Notes: generated from the letters alone by a model not told the origin. DNA of 64,000 nucleotides from Mucilaginibacter sp. SMC90 (GCF_022811725.1 NZ_CP094527.1:5518001-5582000); one strand, 5' to 3'. Counted from the first letter of the stretch, positions 16,830 through 26,168 are shown. Made by a program: numbers and translations.

Positions 16830-17206
16830 CCAATAATCTAATATCCATGTATAAGGCTGATCATCACCATACGCAATGTGTCTTGCAATATTTATATCAT
16901 ACTTTGTGATAATATGGCGGTCGTCTGCTCTAACTGATTCGAGATTAAACCTCCTCGCACCATTAAGTTGGTCGACAGTAAAATCAATTGAAGCAGAAAA
17001 ATCATCTTGATTTATAATTTTCGCTCGATGGCAGCCGTGTCGCGCATTAATAGCGCCCTTATTGCATCGATGATTATGCTCTTACCAGAACCGTTATCTC
17101 CAGTGATAAGTGTAACCAATGGACTATTTAGTTCGGGATCGTGAAAGGTAATTTCGGCATTTTCAAAAGGACCAACATCTTTTAATTTTAATGAATGTAA
17201 AAGCAT
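16830..17206 (-). pseudogene. AAA-ATPase remnant (frameshifted and 3'-truncated)
   Basis: The 64-residue start encodes an SMC/RecF-like AAA N-terminus: MLLHSLKLKDVGPFENAEITF and the Walker A motif GDNGSGKS. It then stops at 17012-17014 after ERKL. One extra A in the AAAA run (plus-strand 17018-17021) would restore a frame reading ERKIINQDDFSASIDFTV and onward for about 62 codons without a stop, to a hairpin repeat near 16828. No Walker B or signature region exists. This is therefore a decayed gene. A sequencing error could explain the frameshift but not the missing remainder. Its original role, possibly defence or repair, cannot be told. Confidence 0.75.
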
Positions 17207-17437
17207 TTAGTATGAATCAATAACTTTTGTCATTATAAATATAATTTGTTATTGAAACTTTTTTGAATAAAGGCAACTAAAGTTACCGTAGCAATATTAT
17301 CGGATGTGTGGTGTGAGGTAAGCAGTGGCACACTCGTGACCATACAGCACCAACTAACCATTGCCATTCCACCAACAATTCCCTACTTTTATTCAACCAA
17401 TTATCAAATAAAGTAATGGAGGTCTATTAATTATTAT

Positions 17438-17821
17438 ATGAAAGTTCTGATAACCGCATTATTTTTAATAATTCAGGTAAAAGGTCATGATAACTTAGCC
17501 GGTTCGACGTGGAATTATGAAGTAGTTAAAGGATGCGTTAACACTCTAACTATCAAGAAAAATGGACGCGTTGAAGAATTTGACTGTGAACTGAATTATA
17601 CATTCAACGGGACTTACAAACTTTCAAATGATACCTTAAACGTAGTTACCAAAGATGATTCCCATTCAGAAGATCATGGAAAAATCACTTATCACAGGGC
17701 CAAATACCTAATTGCCAAAAATGCCTTGTACTGCATTGGTTATGGGGAACTTGTTAATGGCAAATGGCAGGATAAAAAATACAAACTGACCAACGAGGTA
17801 TCTTATACCAGATCAAAATAG
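17438..17821 (+). CDS. Small secreted lipocalin-like hypothetical protein
   Basis: 127 residues. A short hydrophobic N-terminus (MKVLITALFLIIQVKG) is a likely signal peptide. The remainder alternates beta-prone segments with LAGSTWNYEV, YTFNGTYKLSNDTLNVV and a final YTRSK, a pattern seen in lipocalin-like domains of Bacteroidota (strand, short loop, 'GTY.l..dtL.v'). It sits 55 bp before another small secreted protein and may be co-transcribed with it. Function unknown. Confidence 0.6.
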   Translation: MKVLITALFLIIQVKGHDNLAGSTWNYEVVKGCVNTLTIKKNGRVEEFDCELNYTFNGTYKLSNDTLNVVTKDDSHSEDHGKITYHRAKYLIAKNALYCIGYGELVNGKWQDKKYKLTNEVSYTRSK

Positions 17822-17876
17822 ACATTTCCTTACAATTACGCAACAAGTCCTCCACAGGTAAATACAAGTTAAACCA

Positions 17877-18377
17877 ATGTCAATCTTTATAAAAATCGTA
17901 TCGACAGCGTTGCTTATAATAAGCACAGGTAATGTATTTGCTCAAGCCGGCAGCCAATCCCAATCAAACATAAATTCAAAATTTGTTGTAATTTACCGGT
18001 ATAATCCGCACCACAAAAAAGATCATAAAGTTAAAGCGATAGCACTGTTGGCGGCTAAATGTTATTACTTTAAAAAAGTACTGCATGTTCAAATAGGCAA
18101 ACCCTTATCGGCCGAAAACGGTAAATACATAGCTGATGCCGATATGACTAAATTCATGGGCAATTTAACAGCAAAAAATTTTGAAAGCATTAACAAGCGG
18201 GAGTGTAATTGCGGTGGTGTTAGCGAAGAAACATATGTTGTAGAGATAAGTCCCGACGGGCAGCCCGGCAACAGGAAGATTTTTTATGTTCCGGTAGTTA
18301 ATAACTGCCCGGCTAATTCGCCATGCGCGGTTATTGCTACCATTACCGGTTTCTTTTCAAAACTTAGGCAAAAATAA
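17877..18377 (+). CDS. Hypothetical secreted protein
   Basis: 166 residues with a clear signal peptide (MSIFIKIVSTALLIISTGNVFAQ, cleavage likely before AGSQ). The mature part has a basic segment (RYNPHHKKDHKVKAIALLAAKCYYF), a CNC pair (residues about 107-109) and an NCPANSPC motif near the C-terminus. Five cysteines in a secreted protein suggest disulfides. I do not recognise the family. It lies convergent with the glycosyltransferase gene, only 17 bp away. Confidence 0.6.
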   Translation: MSIFIKIVSTALLIISTGNVFAQAGSQSQSNINSKFVVIYRYNPHHKKDHKVKAIALLAAKCYYFKKVLHVQIGKPLSAENGKYIADADMTKFMGNLTAKNFESINKRECNCGGVSEETYVVEISPDGQPGNRKIFYVPVVNNCPANSPCAVIATITGFFSKLRQK

Positions 18378-18394
18378 GCTGCACAGCTTAGCAA

Positions 18395-19897
18395 TTATTG
18401 CTTTCGGTTTAACCTGTAAATTTTGTAATTATACATAACCGTATCAAGAAAATAACGCTGCTGAACCAGCTCAGCAACAAACTGCCGCTGGTCGGCGTCA
18501 ACAAGCTGTTGGTATTCTGCAGACATGGGGATCAGAATGAGTTCGGGCTTGTTTTTGTACAGATCCTTATAGAAGCGTTTTTTTGCCAGCGGTGTCCGGT
18601 TGATTGAAAAATATACTGATGGGGACAGCCGTTCGGAATAACATTGTATCTGAGTGCCGTAGCTATGAACTAATACAAAATCTGTAGTTTTTGTATGCTG
18701 TTTTACCCAGGCTGCCAGCAATTTACGATCTCCTTCGCTTGGGTTAATGTAAGGCTCCCGTCCGTAAATCGGTTTAACTGTTGTTTGGCCGGCCAGGATT
18801 TGGATATTCTGTATCGGCTCCGACAAAGATGGAAAAAGAATTATAAACAATAGTATAACAACCCAATACGGCCTGACACCATATCGCTGCGATAAATGCG
18901 CAATGGCGATAGCGTTGGTGAGGGCTAAAGCAGGCAATACATCTTTTAAATGTACAACATCGAAGATACCAACCAGGCTAACTGCCAAAAAGGACAAGGC
19001 ATACCACCAGATAAGCAAATCGGCCTTGCGTTTAAGAAACACGTACGCTATTAAAAACGGATATAAAATGGCGATGGGCGAGTAAACAAATTTCTCCAAA
19101 AAGTTCTGCAGCTTATAAGCCAGCGTGTGCGCCGTAGCGCTACCTGCACCAAAATTATCTGCAAAGCCGTATGTCCAAAACTCGTTTATTTTGATACCTG
19201 TAAACAAGCAAAACATCAGCATGGCAATTACGGCGGCTACAACTCCGGCTATCAATGCCATTTGATTAGCAGCAGAACGCCTTTGTTGCACCCCGGTCAA
19301 AAGAATAGCCAATATGCCAAAAGCGGCCGTTATGCGAAAGTCGAGCGCAATCCCGGCCCAAAGCCCGGTAACAAACCAGCTTTTAAAGCTGCCTGCCGAC
19401 AAGCTGTGATAAACAGCGATGATCAGAAACATAACTTCAAACGTTTCTGTAAAATCAACATATTTACCACCTGTTGTGTGCCACAACAACGAAAGACCAT
19501 AAATGAGAATGGACAAGATGCCTGCGAACCTTCCTGAAACAGTATCGGCTATTTGAAACACAAAATACAATCCAATCATTTCGCAAAACGTCCCTATCAA
19601 CCTGGGGAACCAATAGTTGGAGCCAAACAGCAGATCAGAGATACCATAAACCAGGAAAATCAACGGCGATTTATTATCTATCCCCCCTGCATAGGGAACC
19701 ATGCCATAGCGCAACCAGTTTCTACCGATATAATGCCAGATAGACTCATCAAAAGACAGCACAAAGCCGTTGCTCAAAAGTGTAATGAACAATTGCAACA
19801 GGCAGATAATAGTGATAATAAATAATGGCTGTTTCAGAAACGCAAAAACTTTAGCCCAATAATTGGGTGCCATATTTTCTGCATTCTTCATACACAA
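18395..19897 (-). CDS. GT39-type membrane glycosyltransferase (PMT/ArnT-like)
   Basis: 500 residues and about eleven membrane helices. The first periplasmic loop contains FDESIWHYIGRNWLRYGMVPYAGGIDNKSP, with the acidic pair typical of GT-C dolichyl/undecaprenyl-phosphate-dependent transferases. This is followed by a helix series and a soluble C-terminal domain (YINPSEGDRKLLAAWVKQH, about 380-500). It should transfer a sugar from a lipid-phosphate carrier on the outer face of the inner membrane; donor and acceptor are unknown. The start may be Met1 (19897) or Met3 (19891). It has no biosynthetic neighbours, so it is an orphan. Confidence 0.75.
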   Translation of the reverse strand: MCMKNAENMAPNYWAKVFAFLKQPLFIITIICLLQLFITLLSNGFVLSFDESIWHYIGRNWLRYGMVPYAGGIDNKSPLIFLVYGISDLLFGSNYWFPRLIGTFCEMIGLYFVFQIADTVSGRFAGILSILIYGLSLLWHTTGGKYVDFTETFEVMFLIIAVYHSLSAGSFKSWFVTGLWAGIALDFRITAAFGILAILLTGVQQRRSAANQMALIAGVVAAVIAMLMFCLFTGIKINEFWTYGFADNFGAGSATAHTLAYKLQNFLEKFVYSPIAILYPFLIAYVFLKRKADLLIWWYALSFLAVSLVGIFDVVHLKDVLPALALTNAIAIAHLSQRYGVRPYWVVILLFIILFPSLSEPIQNIQILAGQTTVKPIYGREPYINPSEGDRKLLAAWVKQHTKTTDFVLVHSYGTQIQCYSERLSPSVYFSINRTPLAKKRFYKDLYKNKPELILIPMSAEYQQLVDADQRQFVAELVQQRYFLDTVMYNYKIYRLNRKQ

Positions 19898-20045
19898 AAG
19901 TATAAGGTTTTGCCTTTCAATTGAAATTCAGGTTACCTTGCAAAGTACTACATTTCGATAAAATTTAATGTTGCATGCCCGATATATTTTTAGCTTGTGT
20001 ATTGATGGGCAGGGAGAGCAACAGGATATGGTGCAGCCATTCCAA

Positions 20046-20069
20046 TAAAAAAACCGGGGTTTCCCCCGG
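20046..20069 (-). terminator. Rho-independent terminator of the serine hydrolase gene
   Basis: On the minus strand CCGGGG pairs with CCCCGG around a GAAA tetraloop and is followed by a run of eight Ts. It lies 20 bp beyond the stop codon. Confidence 0.85.
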
Positions 20070-20089
20070 CTCCCCCATTAACTAATTAA

Positions 20090-21394
20090 CTATTTAAGAA
20101 ACAAATCGTCTGTAGCCCAGGTTGGATTTTTAGCGAAAGCTTTCCAGAATATCTGATCAAGATCAGCATCGAAATTGACTTTAAAACTGCGCGTATTGGT
20201 CAAAAACACAAAATTAAACCCATTATCCAAACGCGCCTGTTCTGTGGCTGTACCGGGCAAGCTTCCCTGGTGAAAATAGTTATTACCAGCAATAGCCCAG
20301 CCGCATCCATAAGCTGCATTGGCTGTCGAACCTGTATACATCGTAGTCAACGTAGCGGATGTAAGGATATCAGGCCGTACCGGAAATTTATCAATATATA
20401 CCAGGAACCGGGCCAAATCTGCAGCGGTGGCAATCCATCCTCCATGTGCATCCATCCGCGTAATGTTATAAGCGTAAGGGTTTTCGCCCGACTGGCCATA
20501 GTAGGTAACTTCTTTTGACAGCTTATCGGCCAGTGTGTTACCGCCAATGGCCATATCGGTAATTCCTATCGGTTTCAAAACCAGGGTTTTCACAGCTTCT
20601 TCATACGTTTGGCCTGTAAGTTTTTCAATTACGCGCCCTAATATACAATAGCCAAAATTAGAGTAGTCATAATTGGCTCCAGGTACGTGATCAAGCGGGC
20701 GGTTATCTAAAGTCCAGCTTATGAGTTGGGTAGTTGTCATGGCAGGATTGCTGAACATTGGGTCATCCACCGAGTTGCCCCAGCCCCCCGAAGTATGATG
20801 AAGCAGCTCATCAACCGTAATATCGGTAATATGCAGGCCGTAGGTTTTGGTACCGTAGGTTTTGCCTAAAATAGCTCCATCGCCAAATACCTTATCCGAT
20901 AGCTTTATCTTACCCTGTTCAAGCAGTTTCATAATGGCAACAGCGGTGAACTGTTTTGAACAGCTTGCCAAACGGTACCGGTCGCTGATAACAGCTTTAG
21001 TACCTTTTGATTTATCACTTATGCCATAAGCTTTAAGGTAAACCAATTTCTCGCCTTTTGTAATTGCAACGGATACAGCGGGAACATCATAAGTTGTCAT
21101 AAAAGCATTCACTTCATCATCTAAAGCGGCAACAGCAATTTTACTGGCAGTAAGCGTATCAACAACGGTGCCTGTGCCGCCTCCAGTACCAGTACCAGTA
21201 CCAGTACCTGTGCCTGTACCGGTGCCTGTACCCGTTCCTGTTGTGTCAGTACCGGTGGTTGTTTTAGTTACAGCAGGTGCATCCTTTTTGCAGGCGGCAA
21301 AAAGCAACAAACCGGCAATTACTATTAGTTTACTAATTTTCAATACATTCAGATTGAACAGGCGATAAATTCCTGGTTGATAAGTTTTTTTCAT
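20090..21394 (-). CDS. Serine hydrolase, class C beta-lactamase/DD-peptidase fold, lipoprotein with TG-repeat linker
   Basis: 434 residues. A long N-terminus leads to the lipobox LLLFAAC (Cys35), followed by a low-complexity linker of alternating Thr and Gly (about residues 46-76) and then a penicillin-binding-fold domain. Catalytic motifs: SCSK (Ser144, Lys147), a Tyr-Ser-Asn motif (YDYSNFGY) and a late HQGSLPG in place of KTG. These mark the beta-lactamase class C / esterase / D-aminopeptidase superfamily; the substrate is not predictable. The linker would hold the enzyme away from the membrane. It has its own terminator. Confidence 0.85.
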   Translation of the reverse strand: MKKTYQPGIYRLFNLNVLKISKLIVIAGLLLFAACKKDAPAVTKTTTGTDTTGTGTGTGTGTGTGTGTGTGGGTGTVVDTLTASKIAVAALDDEVNAFMTTYDVPAVSVAITKGEKLVYLKAYGISDKSKGTKAVISDRYRLASCSKQFTAVAIMKLLEQGKIKLSDKVFGDGAILGKTYGTKTYGLHITDITVDELLHHTSGGWGNSVDDPMFSNPAMTTTQLISWTLDNRPLDHVPGANYDYSNFGYCILGRVIEKLTGQTYEEAVKTLVLKPIGITDMAIGGNTLADKLSKEVTYYGQSGENPYAYNITRMDAHGGWIATAADLARFLVYIDKFPVRPDILTSATLTTMYTGSTANAAYGCGWAIAGNNYFHQGSLPGTATEQARLDNGFNFVFLTNTRSFKVNFDADLDQIFWKAFAKNPTWATDDLFLK

Positions 21395-22053
21395 AGGTAT
21401 TTAATGGATATCAGGTTTAGAATTGATAACAATTTTACTACACCAAGCATTATTGTTCCAGGCATAACGCCGGTGCAATTACTTTACAAAAAAAGGGTGC
21501 CTGTTAAAAAAACACTTACGCGTATGTTGCAAATACTTTCGTTTTTGTTACATTTTTGATATTCACAAAAGCACGGGAGCGGGTGATTCACCTCTTGAGA
21601 GCAGGGCCGCTGCATTCTAAAGCATAGTCGCAAGTTCAAGCATCTTTCGCTTGAATTATTGCTCATATAAGCGTCTCCGCCATAGCCGTTAACTTAAGGG
21701 ATCAGTTGAACAAGAGTTTTAAAAATCCCCTCTCGAGAGGGGCGCGGAGGAACGAGTGGCAGCAGGGGTGTGTTATACAGCGATAAAGCCGCACGTAGAA
21801 TAACACACCCCTCCACCCCTCTCGAGAGGGGAATCGCACATTCCCTCGCTTTTGAAGCGTTTTTCACCTTAAGTTACTGCCATGGCATCCACGCTTACCT
21901 TTTGATGTTGCTACGCGAGCGGGCACTCCCGGCCCTGCGACTTTTTAAGCACATTGAATTGAATTACAGCGGCAGTCAACAAAAGGAAATATTATTTTAA
22001 CACACCCCCTGATAAAATAAAATGATTTCTTTGTCCTTTAAAGATCAATAAAA
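21395..22053. repeat. Non-coding spacer with a palindromic repeat element
   Basis: No credible gene in 659 bp. Arms CCCCTCTCGAGAGGGG lie at both ends of a segment at about 21725-21832, which contains further inverted GGGGTGTGTT/AACACACCCC. Outside these are TTAACTTAAGG (about 21689) and CCTTAAGTTA (about 21867) as an outer inverted pair, and a small TTCAAGC/GCTTGAA hairpin near 21636-21656. It looks like nested intergenic palindromes between divergent genes. Confidence 0.5.
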
Positions 22054-22920
22054 ATGAAACGAACGCTTTTTCTGTTATTCTTTTTCTGTAACGCTTTAAT
22101 TGTTGAGGCGCAGAGAGTGGTTGAACCATCTGCAGAAAAGCGTCCCGAATGGATTCAGCCGTTTCCACCTTTTCAAATAGCGGGGAACCTTTATTATGTA
22201 GGCACGGCCGACCTGGGTTGTTATCTCATCACAACTTCCAGCGGTAATATCCTTATCAATACAGGGCTGGCATCGTCCGAGTCACAAATTATAGCAAATA
22301 TCAAGACGCTGGGGTTTGATATTTCAGACACAAAAATTTTGCTGACAACCCAGGCCCACTTTGATCATATGGGGGCGATGGCGGCAATAAAGAACCTGAC
22401 AAAAGCCAAAATGATGGTAGATGAAGGTGACGCTGCGGTTGTAGCCGACGGCGGCATTTCTGATTACGACCTTAAGGGAGATGTGTGTGTATTCAAACCG
22501 GTAAAGGTTGACCGTATTTTACATAACGGCGATCAGATTAAATTAGGCAACATGAAACTAACGATACTTCACCATCCGGGCCACACAAAAGGTTCATGCA
22601 GCTATTTGTTTGATGTAAAAGATAATGAACGAAGCTACAGGGTTTTGATCGCTAATATGCCTACCATCGTTACCGATAAAAAGTTTACGGATATACCTGC
22701 TTACCCTAACATTGCTGAAGACTATGCTTATACATTGAAAGCAATGAAGCATTTAAAATTTGATATCTGGTTAGCGTCTCATGGCGTCCAATTTGACCTA
22801 ACAGGCAAGCATAAGCAAGGCAGCCCTTATGATCCATTGGTTTTTGCTGATAAAAAGAGTTATTATGATGCAATAGACGAGCTGCAAGCTGAATATGATA
22901 AAAAAATAGCCGCAAAATAG
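22054..22920 (+). CDS. Subclass B3 metallo-beta-lactamase, GOB-like (Gln at the first zinc position)
   Basis: 288 residues with a signal peptide ending near EAQ20, so periplasmic. The zinc motif is Q100-A-H102-F-D104-H105 rather than HxHxDH, with His177 in HHPGHTKGS and His243 in ASHGVQFDL. Replacement of the first His by Gln is the hallmark of GOB-type B3 enzymes of Elizabethkingia, and PEDO-type enzymes from Pedobacter are related. The N-terminal block RPEWIQPFPPFQIAGNLYYVGTADLGCYLI is typical of B3 enzymes. A beta-lactam-hydrolysing role is likely but must be tested, since B3-fold relatives include other hydrolases. No regulator is obviously paired; a MarR gene lies convergent downstream. 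Confidence 0.88.
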   Translation: MKRTLFLLFFFCNALIVEAQRVVEPSAEKRPEWIQPFPPFQIAGNLYYVGTADLGCYLITTSSGNILINTGLASSESQIIANIKTLGFDISDTKILLTTQAHFDHMGAMAAIKNLTKAKMMVDEGDAAVVADGGISDYDLKGDVCVFKPVKVDRILHNGDQIKLGNMKLTILHHPGHTKGSCSYLFDVKDNERSYRVLIANMPTIVTDKKFTDIPAYPNIAEDYAYTLKAMKHLKFDIWLASHGVQFDLTGKHKQGSPYDPLVFADKKSYYDAIDELQAEYDKKIAAK

Positions 22921-23058
22921 TTTTCGGATGATTGGGGAACTCATTCTTCGTTTGCATATGCTAAAAATGAGGGCATATGTGGCATGTGCGTTTGCGATTG
23001 CTGATCAGTTTATCCACCAATTTTATAATTCCTAATAGTTGCACCGGTATCCCTTTAA

Positions 23059-23559
23059 TTAACCCTCGATATGCTCTTCATTACCGTCGCCAAAGTTTTC
23101 GTGAAACTCGATGATCCTGTTCAAAACATTTACGGCTGTTTCAAGGTCTTTTTCGCCAACCAGGTTTTTATACATATTGCTTAGGTTAAATACATCCCGG
23201 TTTGCTTCCAATAAAAATTGCATCCCGCTATCGGTTAGCTTCAATATGTCACTTCTTTTATCGTTACTGTTGGCTACACTGGTAATCATACCATTATCTT
23301 CCAGCTCGCGAATAGTACGGCTCATATTTTGTTTTGAGATCATGGCCAACCTTGATAGCTCGGTCATAGTGATGCCATCAACCGTTATATTACAGATCAC
23401 CGGCATGTACGAGATTTTCATTTGCCCCCAATAAGGCTTGATATTATTATGGGCCCAGTTATCCAGATGTTTTCTCAAATTAAAAATCAGCCGCTGCCAG
23501 TTTCTATCCTGTAAGCCCTCAAATGCTTTTAGTTGTTTATCTGCTATTGCCCTATTCAT
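23059..23559 (-). CDS. MarR-family transcriptional regulator
   Basis: 166 residues from the ATG at 23559; a longer start at 23589 would add a hydrophobic stretch unlike the family. The winged-helix domain is visible: VDGITMTELSRLAMISKQNMSRTIRELEDNGMITSVANSNDKRSDILKLT (about 67-117) gives helix-turn-helix and wing, with dimerisation helices at both ends. MarR proteins usually repress a neighbouring exporter or oxidative-stress gene and respond to small phenolics. The divergent neighbour is an unknown membrane protein gene 343 bp away; the convergent neighbour is the beta-lactamase. The target is unknown. Confidence 0.85.
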   Translation of the reverse strand: MNRAIADKQLKAFEGLQDRNWQRLIFNLRKHLDNWAHNNIKPYWGQMKISYMPVICNITVDGITMTELSRLAMISKQNMSRTIRELEDNGMITSVANSNDKRSDILKLTDSGMQFLLEANRDVFNLSNMYKNLVGEKDLETAVNVLNRIIEFHENFGDGNEEHIEG

Positions 23560-23901
23560 AACGGCTAAGATAAATAAAGTAGTAATCAATGATTACCATT
23601 TTACTGTAAAACATTATTCTTTTTTACTGACACCTGCATAATTTCAGAGCCACGGTGCGTAAATAACTTTTGGTTACCGGGGCTTTATAAGCTTCCGTTT
23701 TTTGCTTAATCACATGCGCTCACGTAAAAACCGCATGTACAAACCGTGTTTTAACGCATTGTTTTACATTAGTTTATAACGATTTTTAAGTCGTCCGGAT
23801 CATACCATTGCCACATCAGCTAACAATATGCCCGTAACCGGCCATTAGCAACATATAAGTGCACCCTTACCATAATTAATACCATTATTGAAGACAAATA
23901 A
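23560..23901. other. Divergent spacer between the MarR gene and the membrane protein gene
   Basis: About 340 bp without a gene. I see no clear palindromic MarR operator or promoter pair. Confidence 0.4.
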
Positions 23902-24948
23902 ATGAAAACAAATGAGCACAGTTTCTGGCCATTTACACCAAAGGTTAGTATCATCACTGCCGTTGTTGTTTTATTAGTATTACTACTTATCACCAGTTTG
24001 CTTCGAACATATACCGGCTGGCCAACCGAATCATCCAATAACACAATTTTGATAGGCATTTTTATTCTTAGCCTGCTCCCAATTGTCCTTGCCATTTTAA
24101 ATGTAGTTATTGAGCGCGGGGGCAGCATAGGCTACGGCGACCTGAAGATAGATTTTTCAAAAATACAGCAACTATCAAATTCTGGGTTTACAGTACCAGC
24201 CAATATCGGGGTACGGGGACAATATGTTGCCGACAGCGGCACTTCCAATATTCTTGAAACGCTGCGGGCTGCTACTTCTTCGGGCGTTGCAGTGATTGAC
24301 CTTGAAGACGGCCATGCCTGGTGGGAAACCAGGTTATTAGTTTTACTGGCCGGTGCCAGCCGTCTTAAAAAACCCGACAAAATTGTTTTTACCGCAACCG
24401 TTGAAGCAAGGGAACAAACCTATTTAGGCTGGGCACGGCCCACCGACCTGCTGGAACAACTGCTAAAAGAAGATGAACGATATTTAAAAAGCTTTTATGC
24501 CGCCCGTTCGGCTGCTTCACAGTGGGCGCTGTTAGGCCCGTTACAGCCGGCACCTCCCAATAACAATTATTACGCAATTCCTGCCGCCCCACCCTGGATG
24601 CAAGGCGCACTTGCACTAAACCATAGCTGGATGGCGTTTTCAACAACCAACGGTTTGCCTAATGAATTACTGACCGAGCAGCTTTTACAACACGAACTTG
24701 GCGAAACCATTGAAAACACAGGTGGGGCAAAACATATCAGCATCGTTCATCTGGATGAAGTATTTAAACCGATATTGATAAAAAAACAAATAGATAAAAA
24801 CTGGAATAACGAACAGCAAACAAACGCTTTATTCACTAACGAAGAACCATTTATAGTAATAACCGAAAGTGGAAAATATTCGGCAATAGTTACAGCACAA
24901 TCTTTATATAACGAGATATTAAGAGGCATGACGGATAGTAAGAAGTAA
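23902..24948 (+). CDS. Unknown membrane-anchored protein
   Basis: 348 residues. Two membrane helices near the N-terminus (about 15-36 and 48-68) are followed by a roughly 280-residue soluble region, so it is probably anchored with its bulk in the cytoplasm. Notable segments are VAVIDLEDGHAWWETRLLVLLAGASRLKKPDKIVF, an aromatic-rich middle (PPNNNYYAIPAAPPWMQGALALNHSW) and a C-terminus with FIVITESGKYSAIVTAQSLYNEIL. I recognise no catalytic motif or domain. It is monocistronic and convergent with tonB. Function unknown. Confidence 0.7.
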   Translation: MKTNEHSFWPFTPKVSIITAVVVLLVLLLITSLLRTYTGWPTESSNNTILIGIFILSLLPIVLAILNVVIERGGSIGYGDLKIDFSKIQQLSNSGFTVPANIGVRGQYVADSGTSNILETLRAATSSGVAVIDLEDGHAWWETRLLVLLAGASRLKKPDKIVFTATVEAREQTYLGWARPTDLLEQLLKEDERYLKSFYAARSAASQWALLGPLQPAPPNNNYYAIPAAPPWMQGALALNHSWMAFSTTNGLPNELLTEQLLQHELGETIENTGGAKHISIVHLDEVFKPILIKKQIDKNWNNEQQTNALFTNEEPFIVITESGKYSAIVTAQSLYNEILRGMTDSKK

Positions 24949-24972
24949 AAAAGGCCCCGCTAACGCGGGGCC
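24946..24972 (-). terminator. Rho-independent terminator of the TonB gene
   Basis: GGCCCCGC pairs with GCGGGGCC around a 4-nt loop. Read on the minus strand it is followed by six Ts. It overlaps the stop codon of the convergent membrane protein gene. Confidence 0.85.
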
Positions 24973-25032
24973 CGTACACAGCTAACAATTATCAACTACA
25001 CATTAATTAAAAACACAACACCACATTATTAC

Positions 25033-25872
25033 CTATTCTCCGTTTGATAACTGAAAGCTTATTGGGATACTGTACCTGACACGTACATTCTGGCCGTTCT
25101 GTACGCCTGGTTTCCAGGCTTTGGCCAGCTTCAATACCCGGGTTGCCTCTTCATCAAAACCATAGCCTGCTACGCGGTCTACCTTGATATTTGATAGCGT
25201 ACCATCCTTTTCAATAATAAAACTCATAAACACCCTGCCCGAAACACCGGCATCCTGTGCAGCGGGTGGAAAACGCAAATTTTTCTGCAAAAACTTAGCC
25301 CAGGCGGCGGCTCCGCCAACAGGCTCAGGCATAACTTCCAGCGGATCACCCAGCGTATGGATGCCATTATCTTCCGTTACCGGAGGACCTGCCGGCCCCT
25401 GATCTTTTGTACCAAGTGCTTGCTCAGGCGGCCCGTCGCCCTTGATAGTTTCTGATCCTACTGCATTTTTATTAAGATCAGCAATAGTTGGCGGCTCAGT
25501 TGCCACATCTGCGGGCACAACATGAGGCGTTGTGTATTTAATGGTAGGCGTTGGCGCTGCCGCTTTAATGGGTTCTGCGGGCTTAGTTTTCTGAGGCTCT
25601 ACCACTTTATCTTCCTTTTTAGGTGGCGGCGGTATCACTGTGGTGAGGTCAACCGCAGTCATATTAACCAGGTTTTCATGCTTCGGTTTTGCCTTAAAAA
25701 TGATCGTAGCAATTGATAAAACAGCTACCGCACCAAACGCCATAGCCATAGCCCTGGTTAACGTTTTTGAATAAGTGCTGCGTAATTCATAAGCACCATA
25801 ATTTTTGTTACGGTGGTCAAATACAAGGTCGAGCCACTCGGCTTTGTACAAATCAAATTTGGTGATAAGCAT
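25033..25872 (-). CDS. tonB: Energy transducer TonB
   Basis: Couples the inner-membrane proton gradient (through ExbBD) to TonB-dependent receptors such as the SusC- and Oar-type proteins in this window. 279 residues: a short cytoplasmic N-terminus with the Bacteroidota-typical FDHRNKNYGAYELR, one membrane helix (about 41-60), a Pro/Lys/Glu-rich periplasmic spacer (about 80-190) and the C-terminal TonB fold (about 195-279, with LRFPPAAQDAGVSGRVFMSFIIEKDGTL and VRVRYSIPISFQL). No exbB or exbD lies beside it. It has its own terminator. Confidence 0.93.
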   Translation of the reverse strand: MLITKFDLYKAEWLDLVFDHRNKNYGAYELRSTYSKTLTRAMAMAFGAVAVLSIATIIFKAKPKHENLVNMTAVDLTTVIPPPPKKEDKVVEPQKTKPAEPIKAAAPTPTIKYTTPHVVPADVATEPPTIADLNKNAVGSETIKGDGPPEQALGTKDQGPAGPPVTEDNGIHTLGDPLEVMPEPVGGAAAWAKFLQKNLRFPPAAQDAGVSGRVFMSFIIEKDGTLSNIKVDRVAGYGFDEEATRVLKLAKAWKPGVQNGQNVRVRYSIPISFQLSNGE

Positions 25873-26168
25873 AGTTTCAGAATTAAATTTTATTAATAAC
25901 GAATATACTTATATTATATTTTGCAAAACATGAAAATAATTCAAAATAATTTCGCGGAAATTTTCATGAATTTTTCATCAACCCGCAAAAACATCAAATT
26001 ACACAAACACATAAAAAATTTTCATTAAAAAAGCCATTTTATTCGGTTTAAAATAAAAATCAATCATAAAAAACATCATTTAAACCTATTTTTTACATTT
26101 AAATCAACAAAAACTTAAAATATTTCAAAAAAATATACAATTATTTTATTTTTTTATTATTTTTAGAT

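Noticed and set aside
21725..21832. Insertion sequence
   Set aside because: There is only palindromic DNA; no transposase gene or clear target duplication can be seen.
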